64,000 nt of DNA from Polyangiaceae bacterium (GCA_016719945.1 JADJYE010000003.1:599073-663072); one strand, 5' to 3'. Shown: positions 52,710 to 63,111, numbered from the stretch's first letter. The notes: generated from the letters alone by a model not told the origin. A program made the numbers and translations.

Positions 52710-53692
52710 TTCTTGGGCGCGGGCGTCGGCTCGGGCTTCTTCTCGGGAGCAGGCGGCGTGGTCGCCGGGTGAACGTGGTCGGCCGGTGGAACGACCTTCG
52801 TGTCGACCGAGAACTCCCGCGTCGTGTCGTTCCACGCGCCGGGCACCGGCTTGCCGTCCTTGTCGAGCAGCGCGAGGCGAAGCTTGTAGGCGCCGTCGCG
52901 CGGGTTCTTGATGCGCCACGGGGTCCAGGACTTGATGTTGACCTTGACGCCAGCCTCGGCGCCGGGGCCGGTGAGCGTCGCCTCGACCGAATATTTGCCG
53001 TCACCGAGCTCGACGTTGGCCAGGTAGAAGTCGACGAGGATTCCGTCGGCCGGCGGCGGGCCGTCGTTCTTGCCCTTGGGGCGGCTGTACACGAGCGTCG
53101 GATCGGTCGGCTTCCACGCGGGCTCACCCTTCTTGCCGACCCAGAAGGTCGTGACCGCGAGCGGCGCGCTCTTGCCGATCGGCTTCACCGACTCGTGGGT
53201 CGAGCGGCTGGGGAACGCCACGATGACGTGCTGGCCCTCGGCGAGCGTGCCGCTCGGCTCGAGGCTCTTCAGCTTGATCGGCGCCTTCGCGTCGTCGACG
53301 CGGTAGTACGGTCGGCCGTCGAGGATGACGTGGACGTGGTTGGCGTTCGCGGGCACCTCCCAACCCTTCAGGTCGAGCTTCACCTCGAAGTCGCCGGCCT
53401 TGTCGGCGGGGATGATCTGATTGGCCGTCGGCGCCTTGAAGGCGAGGGTCGGAGCCTTCGCGGGGGCGTCGGCGGGCTTGCCCGCGACGAGCTCGACGGG
53501 CGGCAGCTTGACCTCGGGCGCAGCGCTGGGCGCGCTCGTGGTCGCGGCGGTGGGCGTGGCCGTGACCTCGCTCGTCGGCGCGGCGGTCGCGGTCGCGCTC
53601 ACGACGGGGTTCTCGGGGGGCGGGGGATCGCCGCAGCCCACGCACAAGAGGATCGCGGCTGCGCTCAGCAACGAGGATCGCGTTCGGTTCAT
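52706..53692 (-). CDS. Lipoprotein with beta-sandwich domains
   Basis: 328 aa from ATG 53692; ATG 53728 would precede the signal by 12 residues. Signal AAILLCVGC has a lipobox. A Thr/Ala/Pro-rich linker extends to about 65. The rest suggests beta-sandwich domains (FEVKLDLKGWEVPANANHVH, VHVILDGRPYYRVDD, KYSVEATLTGPGAEAG), ending in a Pro/Lys-rich tail. Function unknown. Its stop overlaps the YkgJ start. A His-containing segment (NHVHVILDG) is similar to metal-binding sites but is not enough for a call. Confidence 0.62.
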   Translation of the reverse strand: MNRTRSSLLSAAAILLCVGCGDPPPPENPVVSATATAAPTSEVTATPTAATTSAPSAAPEVKLPPVELVAGKPADAPAKAPTLAFKAPTANQIIPADKAGDFEVKLDLKGWEVPANANHVHVILDGRPYYRVDDAKAPIKLKSLEPSGTLAEGQHVIVAFPSRSTHESVKPIGKSAPLAVTTFWVGKKGEPAWKPTDPTLVYSRPKGKNDGPPPADGILVDFYLANVELGDGKYSVEATLTGPGAEAGVKVNIKSWTPWRIKNPRDGAYKLRLALLDKDGKPVPGAWNDTTREFSVDTKVVPPADHVHPATTPPAPEKKPEPTPAPKK

Positions 53693-53726
53693 GCGCGGAG
53701 CATTCGCACCCGATCGCGCACCCCGC

Positions 53727-53764
53727 AAGACAAAACCCTCCGGTCGACGAGGTCGACCGGAGGG
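53727..53764 (-). terminator. Rho-independent terminator of the Cys-rich lipoprotein gene
   Basis: Perfect 13-bp stem CCCTCCGGTCGAC / GTCGACCGGAGGG (53736-53748 and 53752-53764) with a GAG loop. On the minus strand it is followed by TTTTGTCTTG. It lies 22 bases past the stop at 53787. Confidence 0.85.
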
Positions 53765-53786
53765 CCGCGTGGCTCTCGCTAAGGGA

Positions 53787-55379
53787 TCAGTTGCAGGTCG
53801 GCGTGCAGATGTCGTCGACCTCGGAGACGCAGGTCTCGTCCCAGGCGGTCTCGCAGCAATACGGGTCCACGGCGCAGACGTCTTCCGCGCAGGTGCCGCA
53901 CAGGGCGGTCAGCGCAGCGCCGGTGTCGCAGGGGTCGTGGCAGTCGCTGGTGCCGCACGACTCCGCGGCGGCTTCGACGCAGATCTCGTCCCACTCGGTC
54001 GTGCAGCAGAAGTTGTCTGCAGCGCACACGATGGCGGCGCAGTCGTCGCAGGTCGAGTCGAGGGGGGTGCCGACCTCGTCGACCGGGTGGTCGCACGAGC
54101 CGCTGCCACCGCCGCCACCCTCCGACGCGCAGTCTTGGAAGGGATTCCCGCAGGGCAGGCACACGCCGTAGCCCGCCGCGACCTGGGTGCACTGCATGTA
54201 GATGAGCGGATCTTCGCCGCTATAGAGATAGTCGAGCAGCAGGGCGACGACCACCGCGCCGACCCCTGGGAACAGGTCGCCGGTCAGGGCGCCGATGTCG
54301 ATGTCGTCGCAGTCCGAGTCGACGCGGCAGGGCACGCACACGCCGCAGGAGATGTCCGCGAGCTCGATCGACGCACACACGTTCATCCCGTACTCGATGT
54401 TCGCGTCGCCGATCGGCTGGCCGAGGATCTCGTCGACGCCGAGCTCGTCGCGGATGAGCTTGCCCACGTTGTAGAGGATGCCGACGCCGTCGCAGTTGGC
54501 GTCGGTCGAGCAGGTGTTGGTGATCTGGTTGTAGGGCTCGGGCAGGGTGAGCGCGCCGGCGCCGCCGAGGTCCTCACAGCCCGCCGCGTCCGGGCCGCAG
54601 GTGCCGATGCCGCCGTTGATGGGGATGTGGCACTTGGTCTGCCCGCCGATGCACCCGGCGCAGTCGTCGTCGTTGTCACAGGTGCCGGGCGCCGAGACCT
54701 CGCCGCAGTCCTTTTCGCAGGTGCCCGTCTGGAAGTTGCAGTGCTCGCCCGACGCGCAGGCGTAGGTCTCGCTGCACTGCGCGCACTGGTGGTTGTTGCA
54801 GGCCTTCGCCGCGGCGCAGTCGCCGCAGTCGTTGTCGACGGTGCAGTCGGTCGGGCACTTGGCCTCGCACTTGTCGTCGACGCACTTCTCGGACGACTGG
54901 CACTCCGCCGTGTCGGTCTCGGTGCACTGCACGCACTGCTGGGTCGCGGTGTTGCAGACCAGGTGGGCGCCGTCGCAGCCCTCGCAGTCGCCGCTGTTGG
55001 AGCAGGCGATGGTGGGGTTGCCCATCGCGTCGGTCGGGCACTCCTTGTCGGTGCAGATGCCGGCCGGAGAACAGTTCGGCTCCTCCGCCGGACACTGCGA
55101 GCTGTCCGTGCACTCGACGCAGTTGCCCGAGCCGCCCTCCTCTCGACACTGGGTGCGCCCATCGGCGCAGCCGGCGCAGTGCGCGTCCTCGGTGCAGTTG
55201 TGGAGGATGCAGACGCCGTCGATCGGCGGCCCGCCGCCCTCGTTGCCGCCGCCCTGTCCACCGCCGCCGGTGGTCTGGCTGTCGTCGCCGCAGGCCACCA
55301 CGAACGGGAGGGCGAGCGCGGTCAGCGCAAGGGTGAGGTTACCAAGGAGGGTGCCGAACGAAGTTCGCGGAAGGCTCAT
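53787..55379 (-). CDS. Cysteine-rich lipoprotein
   Basis: 530 aa from ATG 55379. Lipobox PFVVAC, then a Gly-rich linker. The mature protein carries dozens of cysteines in repeats like CxxDxxCxxC and CPTDCTVDNDCGDCAAAKAC, and ends with two copies of the pattern CAAIVCAADNFCCTTEWDEIC and CAEDVCAVDPYCCETAWDETC (quoted in part elsewhere as about 20 residues each). A Gly/Ser linker separates the blocks. Disulfide-stabilised surface proteins of this type are frequent in myxobacteria; function unknown. Divergent from the TPR protein gene with 83 bases between. Confidence 0.75.
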   Translation of the reverse strand: MSLPRTSFGTLLGNLTLALTALALPFVVACGDDSQTTGGGGQGGGNEGGGPPIDGVCILHNCTEDAHCAGCADGRTQCREEGGSGNCVECTDSSQCPAEEPNCSPAGICTDKECPTDAMGNPTIACSNSGDCEGCDGAHLVCNTATQQCVQCTETDTAECQSSEKCVDDKCEAKCPTDCTVDNDCGDCAAAKACNNHQCAQCSETYACASGEHCNFQTGTCEKDCGEVSAPGTCDNDDDCAGCIGGQTKCHIPINGGIGTCGPDAAGCEDLGGAGALTLPEPYNQITNTCSTDANCDGVGILYNVGKLIRDELGVDEILGQPIGDANIEYGMNVCASIELADISCGVCVPCRVDSDCDDIDIGALTGDLFPGVGAVVVALLLDYLYSGEDPLIYMQCTQVAAGYGVCLPCGNPFQDCASEGGGGGSGSCDHPVDEVGTPLDSTCDDCAAIVCAADNFCCTTEWDEICVEAAAESCGTSDCHDPCDTGAALTALCGTCAEDVCAVDPYCCETAWDETCVSEVDDICTPTCN

Positions 55380-55462
55380 GCTGGCTACAATATCGTGACC
55401 CGCTGGAGGCACGAAGAGAGTTTCCAACACCCGGCCCGATCCGAGGTACCAACGGGCGACGC

Positions 55463-56842
55463 ATGGAGGACGAGGAGCCCCCGTACCCACAACGTAGGCG
55501 CCTGCCCCGCCGGGGGGTCGTGCTCGGCGTAGGCGCGGTGCTCGCCGCCGGCGCGGGCCTCACGCTGCTCGTCCGCTCCCAATCGCGCAAGACCGACGCG
55601 AGCGACGCCAGGCGCCTGGCCCAGGAGACCTACGCCGCGCTCCGGGCCGGCGAGCTCCCGCGGGCGGTCGACCTGGCCATGAAGGCCCGAGCCCTGGACG
55701 AGGAGGCGCCCGAGCCGAAGTCGGCGTGGCTCCACGCCGTCGGGCTGAGCCTGATGGAGTCCGACGGCGACGGCGCCAAGGCCGCCGGGTTCGTGTACGA
55801 GGCGCGCAAGCTCGGCCTGCGCGGGGTCGAGCTCGCGTTCGCCACGCTGGCCTCGGCCGTCACCATGCGCAACGACCACTACGCGCGCCGGCTCGTGAAG
55901 CAGCACGAGGAGCAGGGCCTCGCGAACGACCCGTTCTCGGCGTTCGCGACGGGCGCGGCCCTCGATCTCGACTGCGATCCAGAGGCCGCCGTCGAGTCCT
56001 TCGTCATGAGCGGGGCGCGCTGGCAAGACGCCACGCTGCCCCCGCTCAGGCGCGCTCGCTCGCTCATCTTCGCGGGGAAGCTCGACGACGCGCGCAGGGC
56101 GCTCGACGAGCTCGGGTCCCCCAGCCCCGCGCGGGCGGCGCTGAGCTCGGTCGTCGAGCGGCTCGCGCACCCGACGACGCCTGTCTGGGTGGACCCCGCG
56201 ACGGTGGTCGATCTCCCCCGCTCCATCCGGCCGCTCGCACAGGCGCTCTTGCTCGGGGGCGAGGCGAACTTCGGTATCGACGCGGCGCTGGGGGACGTCG
56301 ACAGCCCGCTCGTCGCGCTGTGCTGCGCCAAGCTCGCGCTCGCCGCGGACGACCTCTCCTCGGCCGAGCGCGCGGCGGAGGTCGCCAGGCAGCTCCGGCC
56401 CGAGCTGGCCCCCGCGGTGACCATGCTCGTCGAGGTCGCGCTCTTGCGCGGCGATCTCGAGAAGGCCGAAGAGGTCGCGTTCGCCTCCGGAGAGGGGCTG
56501 GTGGTGTCGCTCGTCGAGGCGATCTCGGCCTACGAGGACCGGCGCGCGGACGACCTCGGACGCGTGGGCGAACAGGCGAGGGAGGCGGCGCTCGACGGCT
56601 GGCCACTGCTCGAGGCCGCGCTCGGCTTGTTGGGCCGGCGCGAGCTGCCCTCCCAAGACGAGCTCAAGAAGGCCACGGACGCCCGCGTCCCCTGGGCCGA
56701 CGTCCTGTCGGTCGATCTCGCGCTGGCGGCGGGCGACGCCGCGCGGGCGAACAAGCTGATGGAGAAATGGGTCGACCCTTCCCCTGCTCGAACGCGCCGT
56801 AGGGACCGCGCCAAGTCGCTGCGGGGCGGCACTCAGAAGTGA
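55463..56842 (+). CDS. Membrane-anchored TPR-like protein
   Basis: 459 aa. The N terminus RRRLPRRGVVLGVGAVLAAG is a basic region plus a single membrane helix (about 15-38), so the rest faces the periplasm or stays on one side of the membrane. The remainder is an alpha-solenoid with TPR-like helix pairs (LAQETYAALRAGELPRAVDL, ALLRGDLEKAEEVAFASGEG). The last 25 residues are Arg-rich. No enzymatic signature. Followed by the porin gene after 40 bases. Confidence 0.65.
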   Translation: MEDEEPPYPQRRRLPRRGVVLGVGAVLAAGAGLTLLVRSQSRKTDASDARRLAQETYAALRAGELPRAVDLAMKARALDEEAPEPKSAWLHAVGLSLMESDGDGAKAAGFVYEARKLGLRGVELAFATLASAVTMRNDHYARRLVKQHEEQGLANDPFSAFATGAALDLDCDPEAAVESFVMSGARWQDATLPPLRRARSLIFAGKLDDARRALDELGSPSPARAALSSVVERLAHPTTPVWVDPATVVDLPRSIRPLAQALLLGGEANFGIDAALGDVDSPLVALCCAKLALAADDLSSAERAAEVARQLRPELAPAVTMLVEVALLRGDLEKAEEVAFASGEGLVVSLVEAISAYEDRRADDLGRVGEQAREAALDGWPLLEAALGLLGRRELPSQDELKKATDARVPWADVLSVDLALAAGDAARANKLMEKWVDPSPARTRRRDRAKSLRGGTQK

Positions 56843-56882
56843 GAGACGATTCGGCCTGCGACCCGTGCTAGGGTCCCGAGCC

Positions 56883-58511
56883 GTGCGACCGGGAAGGCGC
56901 CTCGTGCGCGAGCTGTCGATCGTGGCCCTCTCGCTCTTGCCGCTGAGCAGCGCGCTCGCGCAGCCCGCAGCAGAGCAGCCCCCGGCCGGGCAGGGCGGCG
57001 GCGACGCCGGCGCGCCGCCGTCGGGCGGCGGAGGAGAAGGCGGCGCGCCGCCCGAGCAAGGCGGAGCGCCCCCCGAGCCTGCGAAGCCCGAGCCTACGAA
57101 GCCCGAGCCCCCGAAAGAGGAGCCGAAGAAGCCGGAGCCTCCCCCGGCTGTCCCCGAGCCCCCGAAGGAGACCCCCCACAAGGGCTCCTTCGAGTTCGGC
57201 TCGTACGGTCGCGTGATCGCTGCGGTGAACGGCGAGGGCGGCCCCGGTCGCGACGCCGACATCGTCGCGCATGGCTCGCGCATGGATGAAGACAACTACA
57301 TGGAGGCCGAGCTCCGTCGCGAGGACGACTGGGACAAGACCGGCATCCACACGAACGTGGTGCTGACGCTCGCGCTCGCGAGCCCGGTCTTCCACTGGAG
57401 CGGCGAGTTCGAGCTCAACGCGGCGATCCGCAACATGTACCTCGAGGCGCGCGACATCGGCGTGAAGGGCCTCACGGCCTGGGCCGGCTCGCGCATGGTC
57501 CGCGGCGACGACATCTACGTCCTCGACTGGTGGCCGCTCGACAACCTCAACCTGCTCGGCGCGGGAGTCTCGTACGCCCACGAGGTCGGGACCTCGGGGC
57601 AGCTCGTGGTCGGCGCGACCCAGCCGAACGTGCCCTTCTTCAAGCAGACCGTCGAGCGCCCCGCGCCGCTCGACCAATACGGCAGCGTGGCGATCCCGCT
57701 GCTCGACCGGCAGAAGCTGATCGGCGCCCTCCGCCTGCAGCACCACCAGAAGTTCGGCCCCAAAGACAAGCCGAGCCCGGGCCTCAAGGCGGTCCTCTAT
57801 GGCGAGGGGTATGCCCTGCCCGAGGGCCAATACGAGCCGGAGCCCGGCGCCGAGCTCGAGCAGCTCCCGAGCGACGGCGGCTTCACGGTGGGCGGGCAGG
57901 TCACCCTCTACTCGGGCAAGCGGGACACCTTCGTGCACCTCTTCGCGCGCTACTCGGGCAACCTCGCCGCGTACGGTCAGTTCGCGCGGCCCGGCCACTT
58001 GAACCTCGAAAAGACGACCGAGGGCGCGCGCGAGGTGGTGGTCGCGGCGGCAGGCAACGCCGAGATCGAGTTCTTCGGCGTGATGATGGGCGCCTACTTC
58101 CGCAGCTTCCGCGACGCGAGCGAGCCCCTCGACTTCGAGGACGTCGACGAGGGCGCGGTCGTGCTGCGGCCGACCTTCTCGTTCGGTGAGATCGCGGGCG
58201 TCGCGCTCGAGGGCGCCTTCGAGATGGCGCAGCGCGGGGTCGTCTATCAGAATCCCCTCGAGCCCGACGCCGCGCCCGAGGGCCCGGCCATCGGCAGCGT
58301 GTGGCGGCTGGGCATCGCGCCGTACATCTCGCCCGCCGGTCGAGGCAACTACGTGAGGCCTCACATCCGCGCGATCTACAACCTGGCGATCCGCGACGAG
58401 GGGTCGCGCCAATTCTACCCGGAAGATCACCCCTTCCGGGCCCGCGAGCTCGAGCACTACTTCGGGCTCGGCGCGGAGTGGTGGTTCAACTCGAGCAGCT
58501 ACGGGTTTTGA
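56883..58511 (+). CDS. Maltoporin-like (LamB-type) outer-membrane porin
   Basis: 542 aa from GTG 56883 (GTG 56865 and 56904 also possible). Signal peptide ends SSALAQ. A long Pro/Gly/Glu/Lys-rich linker follows (about 30-100). The barrel shows LamB-like landmarks: FGSYGRVIAAVNGEG, MDEDNYMEAELRREDD, GLTAWAGSRMVRGDDIYVLD and an aromatic C terminus (EHYFGLGAEWWFN, SSSYGF). Expected to admit oligosaccharides across the outer membrane. The alpha-amylase lipoprotein gene starts two bases downstream, supporting a role in starch or maltodextrin uptake. Confidence 0.8.
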   Translation: MRPGRRLVRELSIVALSLLPLSSALAQPAAEQPPAGQGGGDAGAPPSGGGGEGGAPPEQGGAPPEPAKPEPTKPEPPKEEPKKPEPPPAVPEPPKETPHKGSFEFGSYGRVIAAVNGEGGPGRDADIVAHGSRMDEDNYMEAELRREDDWDKTGIHTNVVLTLALASPVFHWSGEFELNAAIRNMYLEARDIGVKGLTAWAGSRMVRGDDIYVLDWWPLDNLNLLGAGVSYAHEVGTSGQLVVGATQPNVPFFKQTVERPAPLDQYGSVAIPLLDRQKLIGALRLQHHQKFGPKDKPSPGLKAVLYGEGYALPEGQYEPEPGAELEQLPSDGGFTVGGQVTLYSGKRDTFVHLFARYSGNLAAYGQFARPGHLNLEKTTEGAREVVVAAAGNAEIEFFGVMMGAYFRSFRDASEPLDFEDVDEGAVVLRPTFSFGEIAGVALEGAFEMAQRGVVYQNPLEPDAAPEGPAIGSVWRLGIAPYISPAGRGNYVRPHIRAIYNLAIRDEGSRQFYPEDHPFRARELEHYFGLGAEWWFNSSSYGF

Positions 58512-58513
58512 CC

Positions 58514-60388
58514 ATGAAGAAACGACTCGGCTCCCGCTCTCTCGCGCTCACCGCGCTGGTCGTCGCGACGGCCGCGCTCCACAACGGCTCGGGCTGCATG
58601 AGCTACGACGAGGGGCTCGAGGGGGAGATCACCCTGCAGACCCACGTCGAGGACTGGCGGGACGAGGTCATCTATCAGGTGCTCGTCGACCGCTTCGCCG
58701 ACGGCGACGAAGGGAACAACTACCGCGTCGACCGCTCCGCCATGGGCAAGTACCACGGCGGCGACTGGAAGGGCCTCGAGGGGCAGCTCGACTACCTGCA
58801 GGAGCTCGGCGTCACGACCCTGTGGATCTCCCCCATCATCAAGAACGTCGACACCGACGCCGGCTTCGACGGCTACCACGGCTATTGGGCGCAAGATCTG
58901 ACCGCGCTCAACCCCCATTTCGGAGATCTCGCGGCGCTCCGCAGCCTGGTCAACGCGTGCCACGAGCGCGGCATGAAGGTGATCGTCGACATCGTCACGA
59001 ACCACCTCGGGCAGCTCTTCTATTACGACATCAACATGAACGGCGAGCCCGACGACCGCGTCGCGGGCGACGGCGTCAGCTCGACGGTCACGCACATCAA
59101 CGAATACGACCCCGACTTCGACCCGCGCGGCATCCAGTCGCGCACGTCGCTCGGTGAGGCCGGCCCGGCGCCCGTCATCTTCACCTACGACCCCGCGACC
59201 AACCACGTTCCGCCGCAGCCCGAGGTCTTCCAGAACCCGCTCGCGTACAACCGCAAGGGGCGCACCTACAATTTCGAAGACCCCGACCAGCTCGTCCACG
59301 GCGACTTTCCGGGCGGCCTGAAGGACGTGAACACGGTGTTGTGCGAGGCGCGCGACGGCGTCGGCGTGAAGGAGGCGATGGTCGACTCGTTCGCTCGTTG
59401 GGTCGAGCTCACCGACATCGACGGCTTCCGCATCGACACGGTCAAGCACGTCGAGCGCGAGTTCTGGCGGTACTTCACGCAGAAGCTGAGGCAGCGCCTG
59501 GCGGACAAGGGCAAGGCGAACTTCATCATGTTCGGCGAGGCCTTCGACGGCCGCGACAACCTGATCGGTGCCTTCACCAAGAACGATCTGCCCTCCGAGG
59601 ACCAGCTCGCCTGGGAGAACGAGTGCGTCACCGACGGCCGGCCGCTCACCGGCGATCAGCTCGACAGCGTCTTCTACTTCTCCCAGTACTTCACCGCGAT
59701 CCGCGACGTCTTCCAGCTCGGCCAGTCGACCAAGCGCATCGAAGATCTGTGGGCCCTGCGCCCGGTGAACTGGGGCACCGAGGCGATGGAGCTCGGCACG
59801 GGCGTCGCGCCGAGCGACATGCCGATCAACTTCATCGACAACCACGACGTACCCCGGTTCTTGTTCACCGGCTCGCGAGAGGGCCTCCACAACGCCCTGA
59901 CCTTCGTCTTCACCGTGCAGGGCGTGCCCTGCATCTATTACGGCACCGAGCAGGAGCTCGCGGGCGGCAACGACCCCTCGAACCGCGAGGATCTATGGCC
60001 GACCGGCTTCCCGACCGACGGCCCGACGTTCGACGTGATCCGCCGCCTGTCCGCCATCCGGCGCGACAGCGCCGCGCTCCGCCGCGGGGCCATCAGCGTG
60101 GTGTGGTCGTCGGACCGCTCGGGCGACGAGGAAGACGCAGGCGTGTTCGCGTTCGAGCGCGCGGGCGGCGACGCCGGCGACGACTACGCGCTGGTCGTGT
60201 TCAACGCCAACCCCTCGAAGGACAGCGCGCCCAGCTTCAATGGCGCGAACCTGACCACGTCGCTGCCGCAGGGCACCGAGCTCGTCGACGTGCTCGGCGA
60301 CGGGCAGACGTTCACGGTGGGCGCCGGCGGCGAGCTCGCCCTCGACCCGCTGGCGCCGCAGTCGGCGCTGATCCTCGTGCCGAACTAG
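58514..60388 (+). CDS. GH13 alpha-amylase-family lipoprotein
   Basis: 624 aa from ATG 58514; a lipobox-like NGSGC (Cys28) follows the signal. All four GH13 motifs are present: I DIVTNH (159-164), II GFRIDTVKH with nucleophile Asp308, III FGEAF with acid/base Glu342, and IV FIDNHD with Asp445. Domain A starts at VIYQVLVDRFADG; a C-terminal beta domain ends the protein. Cleaves alpha-1,4-glucans at the cell surface or in the periplasm. It starts two bases after the porin stop, so the two form an operon for glucan use. Confidence 0.93.
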   Translation: MKKRLGSRSLALTALVVATAALHNGSGCMSYDEGLEGEITLQTHVEDWRDEVIYQVLVDRFADGDEGNNYRVDRSAMGKYHGGDWKGLEGQLDYLQELGVTTLWISPIIKNVDTDAGFDGYHGYWAQDLTALNPHFGDLAALRSLVNACHERGMKVIVDIVTNHLGQLFYYDINMNGEPDDRVAGDGVSSTVTHINEYDPDFDPRGIQSRTSLGEAGPAPVIFTYDPATNHVPPQPEVFQNPLAYNRKGRTYNFEDPDQLVHGDFPGGLKDVNTVLCEARDGVGVKEAMVDSFARWVELTDIDGFRIDTVKHVEREFWRYFTQKLRQRLADKGKANFIMFGEAFDGRDNLIGAFTKNDLPSEDQLAWENECVTDGRPLTGDQLDSVFYFSQYFTAIRDVFQLGQSTKRIEDLWALRPVNWGTEAMELGTGVAPSDMPINFIDNHDVPRFLFTGSREGLHNALTFVFTVQGVPCIYYGTEQELAGGNDPSNREDLWPTGFPTDGPTFDVIRRLSAIRRDSAALRRGAISVVWSSDRSGDEEDAGVFAFERAGGDAGDDYALVVFNANPSKDSAPSFNGANLTTSLPQGTELVDVLGDGQTFTVGAGGELALDPLAPQSALILVPN

Positions 60389-60390
60389 GA

Positions 60391-60419
60391 GGGGGGCAGG
60401 CGCGAAGCCCGGCCCCCCC
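60391..60419 (+). terminator. GC hairpin after the amylase gene, possible terminator
   Basis: GGGGGGC (60391-60397) can pair with GCCCCCCC (60412-60419), three bases after the stop codon. There is no T-run, so the call is weak. The following 170 bases up to the next gene show nothing else recognisable. Confidence 0.35.
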
Positions 60420-60588
60420 GCCCCGGCGGTGCAGGTCTCTCGTGCTCGGTGGTGGCAAGCCGAGGCCGTTCGCTGTGTCGACGTGATCGCCAATGCCTCA
60501 CGGTCGCCCACATGCCGACACGTCAGGGTGAGGACAAGAAGCCTCACCGTTGACGGTCTCGCCGACGCGGCCCGAACATAGTCGCAAC

Positions 60589-63111
60589 ATGGGGGCTACA
60601 TGGCGCGGGCGTCCGTCTCTCCTCTCCCTTACTCTCCTCTTCGCTCTGCTCGTCGTCTCGTGTGACGACGGCCCGGACGAGACGGTAGGCGCAAGCGAAC
60701 AAGCGGTGACCTGCCGCGCGGTGGAGCTGTCGATCTCCCGCAGCCCCGGCTCCGCGTGGACGACCGACGAAGAGACACTGTCACCAGCCATGTCGTTCGT
60801 GCTGCCGGATCGGCTGGCGGTCGTCGCGAACAACGCGGGGCTGCACGACGTCACGTTCAGCTACGCGCTCGGCGACGCCGTCCACACCTGCCTCTACCGC
60901 GCGCGGTGGAAGCCGGTCGGGCAGCCGGATCAGTTCGTGTCGTGCTCGTCGGGCGCGGTTCCGGGGGACGCGATCGAGGCGGACTGGGTGGCGCTCAGCT
61001 CCGGTGGCTCGCCCGCCACGATCACGATGACGCTCGAGGAGACGCTGCCTTGTGACGGGGGAGCCGGTGGCGGCACCGCAACCGGCGGCTCGGGACAAGG
61101 CGGACTGCACGTCGGGGGCTTCGGCGGCATCGGCACCGGCGGCGTCGCACAGGGAGGTGCAGGGCAAGGCGGCTCGAGCGCGCAAGGCGCAGGCGGCCTC
61201 GGTGGAGCAAGCGGCGTCGGGGGACAAGGTGGCCTCGGCCAAGGAGGCTTCGGCGGAGCAGGAGGCAGCCCGGGCACCGGAGGACATGGCGGAGTTGGCG
61301 GGAACGGAGGCGAAGGCGGCGGCGGCGGCGGCATCTCCTGCGCCGACATCGTGGACGACGGTGACCCCTGCACGATCGACCGCTGCGATCGGAGCGGCGC
61401 GCTCGTGCGCACGACCTGCAGCGCGCTCGCTCCCACCGTCTCGATCACGCTCTACGACGCGCTGTCGTTCTTGTTCGAGACCGAGCCGCTCGTGCAGACC
61501 GGCGTCGCGCCGAACACCATCGACGTCGTCGCGGTCGCCGGGATCACGGGGCGTGTCGTCGGCCCGGACGGGCTCGGGCTCTCCAATGTCTCGGTGACCA
61601 TCCTCGGCCACCCCGAGTACGGCGCGACCCTCACGGACGCGACGGGCCGCTACATCCTCGCCGTCAACGCGAGCCATCGGCTGACGCTCGACCTCCAGGC
61701 GGCCGGCTTTATACGCGCGCAGCGCGCCGTCGAGGCGCCGATGCAGCACATCGCGCACGCGGCCGAAGTGATGTTGAGCGTGGCCAACCCGAGCGCGACC
61801 TTCGTGGACCTCGACGCGCTTACCGAGCCGACGCCGGCGCTCGGCAGCGTCGAGAGCGACGACGCCGGCCCGCGTCAAGGCGCGCTGCTCTTCGCGCCCG
61901 GCACGTCGGCGGTCATGCGCCTTCCGGACGGCCCGACCCAGGCGCTGCCTTCGCTGACCGTGCGTGTCACCGAGCTCACCGTGGGCGCCGACGGCCCACG
62001 CCGCATGCCGGGAGAGCTCCCGGACAATACGGCTTACACCTACGCCGTCGACCTCCAGGCTGACGAGGCTGTCGCGGCCGGGGCCGAGCACGTCGAGCTC
62101 AGCGAGCCTGCGAGCTACTTCCTCGAGAACTTCATTGGCGCGCCGGTCGGCACCGCCGTGCCTGCGGGCACCTACGACTACGAGCAAGGCCTCTGGGTGG
62201 CCGACCCCGACGGGCGCGTAGTCCAGGTCGTCTCGATCACGGGCGGGCTGGCCGACCTCGACATCACCGGCGACGGAGTCGCCGACTCGGCGTCCTCCCT
62301 CGAGGCGATCGGGATCACGGAGGATGAGCGAGCATGGCTCGCCACGCGCTACGCCGTGGGCGCCGAGCTGTGGCACACGGAGATCTCCCACTTCTCGGTG
62401 ATCGACCTCAACAACATGAAGGGCTGCCCTGCTTGCGAAGGGCCGCCGGACCTGCCGGTCACGACCGACGACACGTGCTCAGCGGAGGAGGAGGTCGCCT
62501 CGGTCATCGAGTGCACCAACCAGACCTTCGGGGAGGACGTGCCGATCGCGGGCACGCCGTACAGCCTGCACTATCGCAGCGACCGAGTACCCGGGCGCGC
62601 AGCCGCGCGCCGTGTGACGGTGCCGATCACCGACGACACGGTGTCCGCCGTGCTGCGCGCGGTCGTCGTCCGCCTGCGCGTGGCCGGGCGACAAATCGAG
62701 GAGCGCGTCGAGTGCCCATGCTTCCCCAACGACAGCCTGACGATCGAGTGGGACGGTCTCGACCTGTTCGGGCGCACGACCCACGGGCACCAGCCGGCGG
62801 AGCTCGAGCTCGCCTACGAGTACCCCTGGGGCAGCGGGTCGCCGCCGCCGCGGGCAGATGGGCTCACCTCGTTTGGCACGTGGCTACCCAACCTCGAGCT
62901 CAACGTCGACGACGTGCGCAACGTCGCTGAGATCCGAGCGCGCAGCCGGCTCGATCTCGGGCGCTCAGGCAACGAAGTGCACGGGCTCGGCCGGTTCTCA
63001 TTGAACACGGTTCACGCGTACGACCCCGCGAGCCGCACCCCTGTACCGCGCGGTGATGGCTCTCGCCGCCGCGGCGACGCGGGCGCTTGGAACTCGGCTC
63101 GAAAGAAGTAG
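60589..63111 (+). pseudogene. N-terminal portion of an RHS-type surface protein, truncated
   Basis: 840 aa from ATG 60589. Lipobox LLVVSC; a Gly-rich linker with GGxGxGG repeats (about 155-245); a carboxypeptidase-regulatory-like domain (ITGRVVGPDGLGLSNVSVTI); and a region that precedes the YD repeats in RHS proteins (YSLHYRSDRVPGRAAARRV, LTIEWDGLDLFGRTTHGHQP, GLGRFSLNTVHAYDP). No YD/RHS repeats follow: after SRRRGDAGA the frame enters sequence that is the antisense of an AAA ATPase gene and stops. The core and toxin end are therefore missing, apparently by a deletion or rearrangement near 63083-63090. Expression as a short protein remains possible. Confidence 0.75.
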
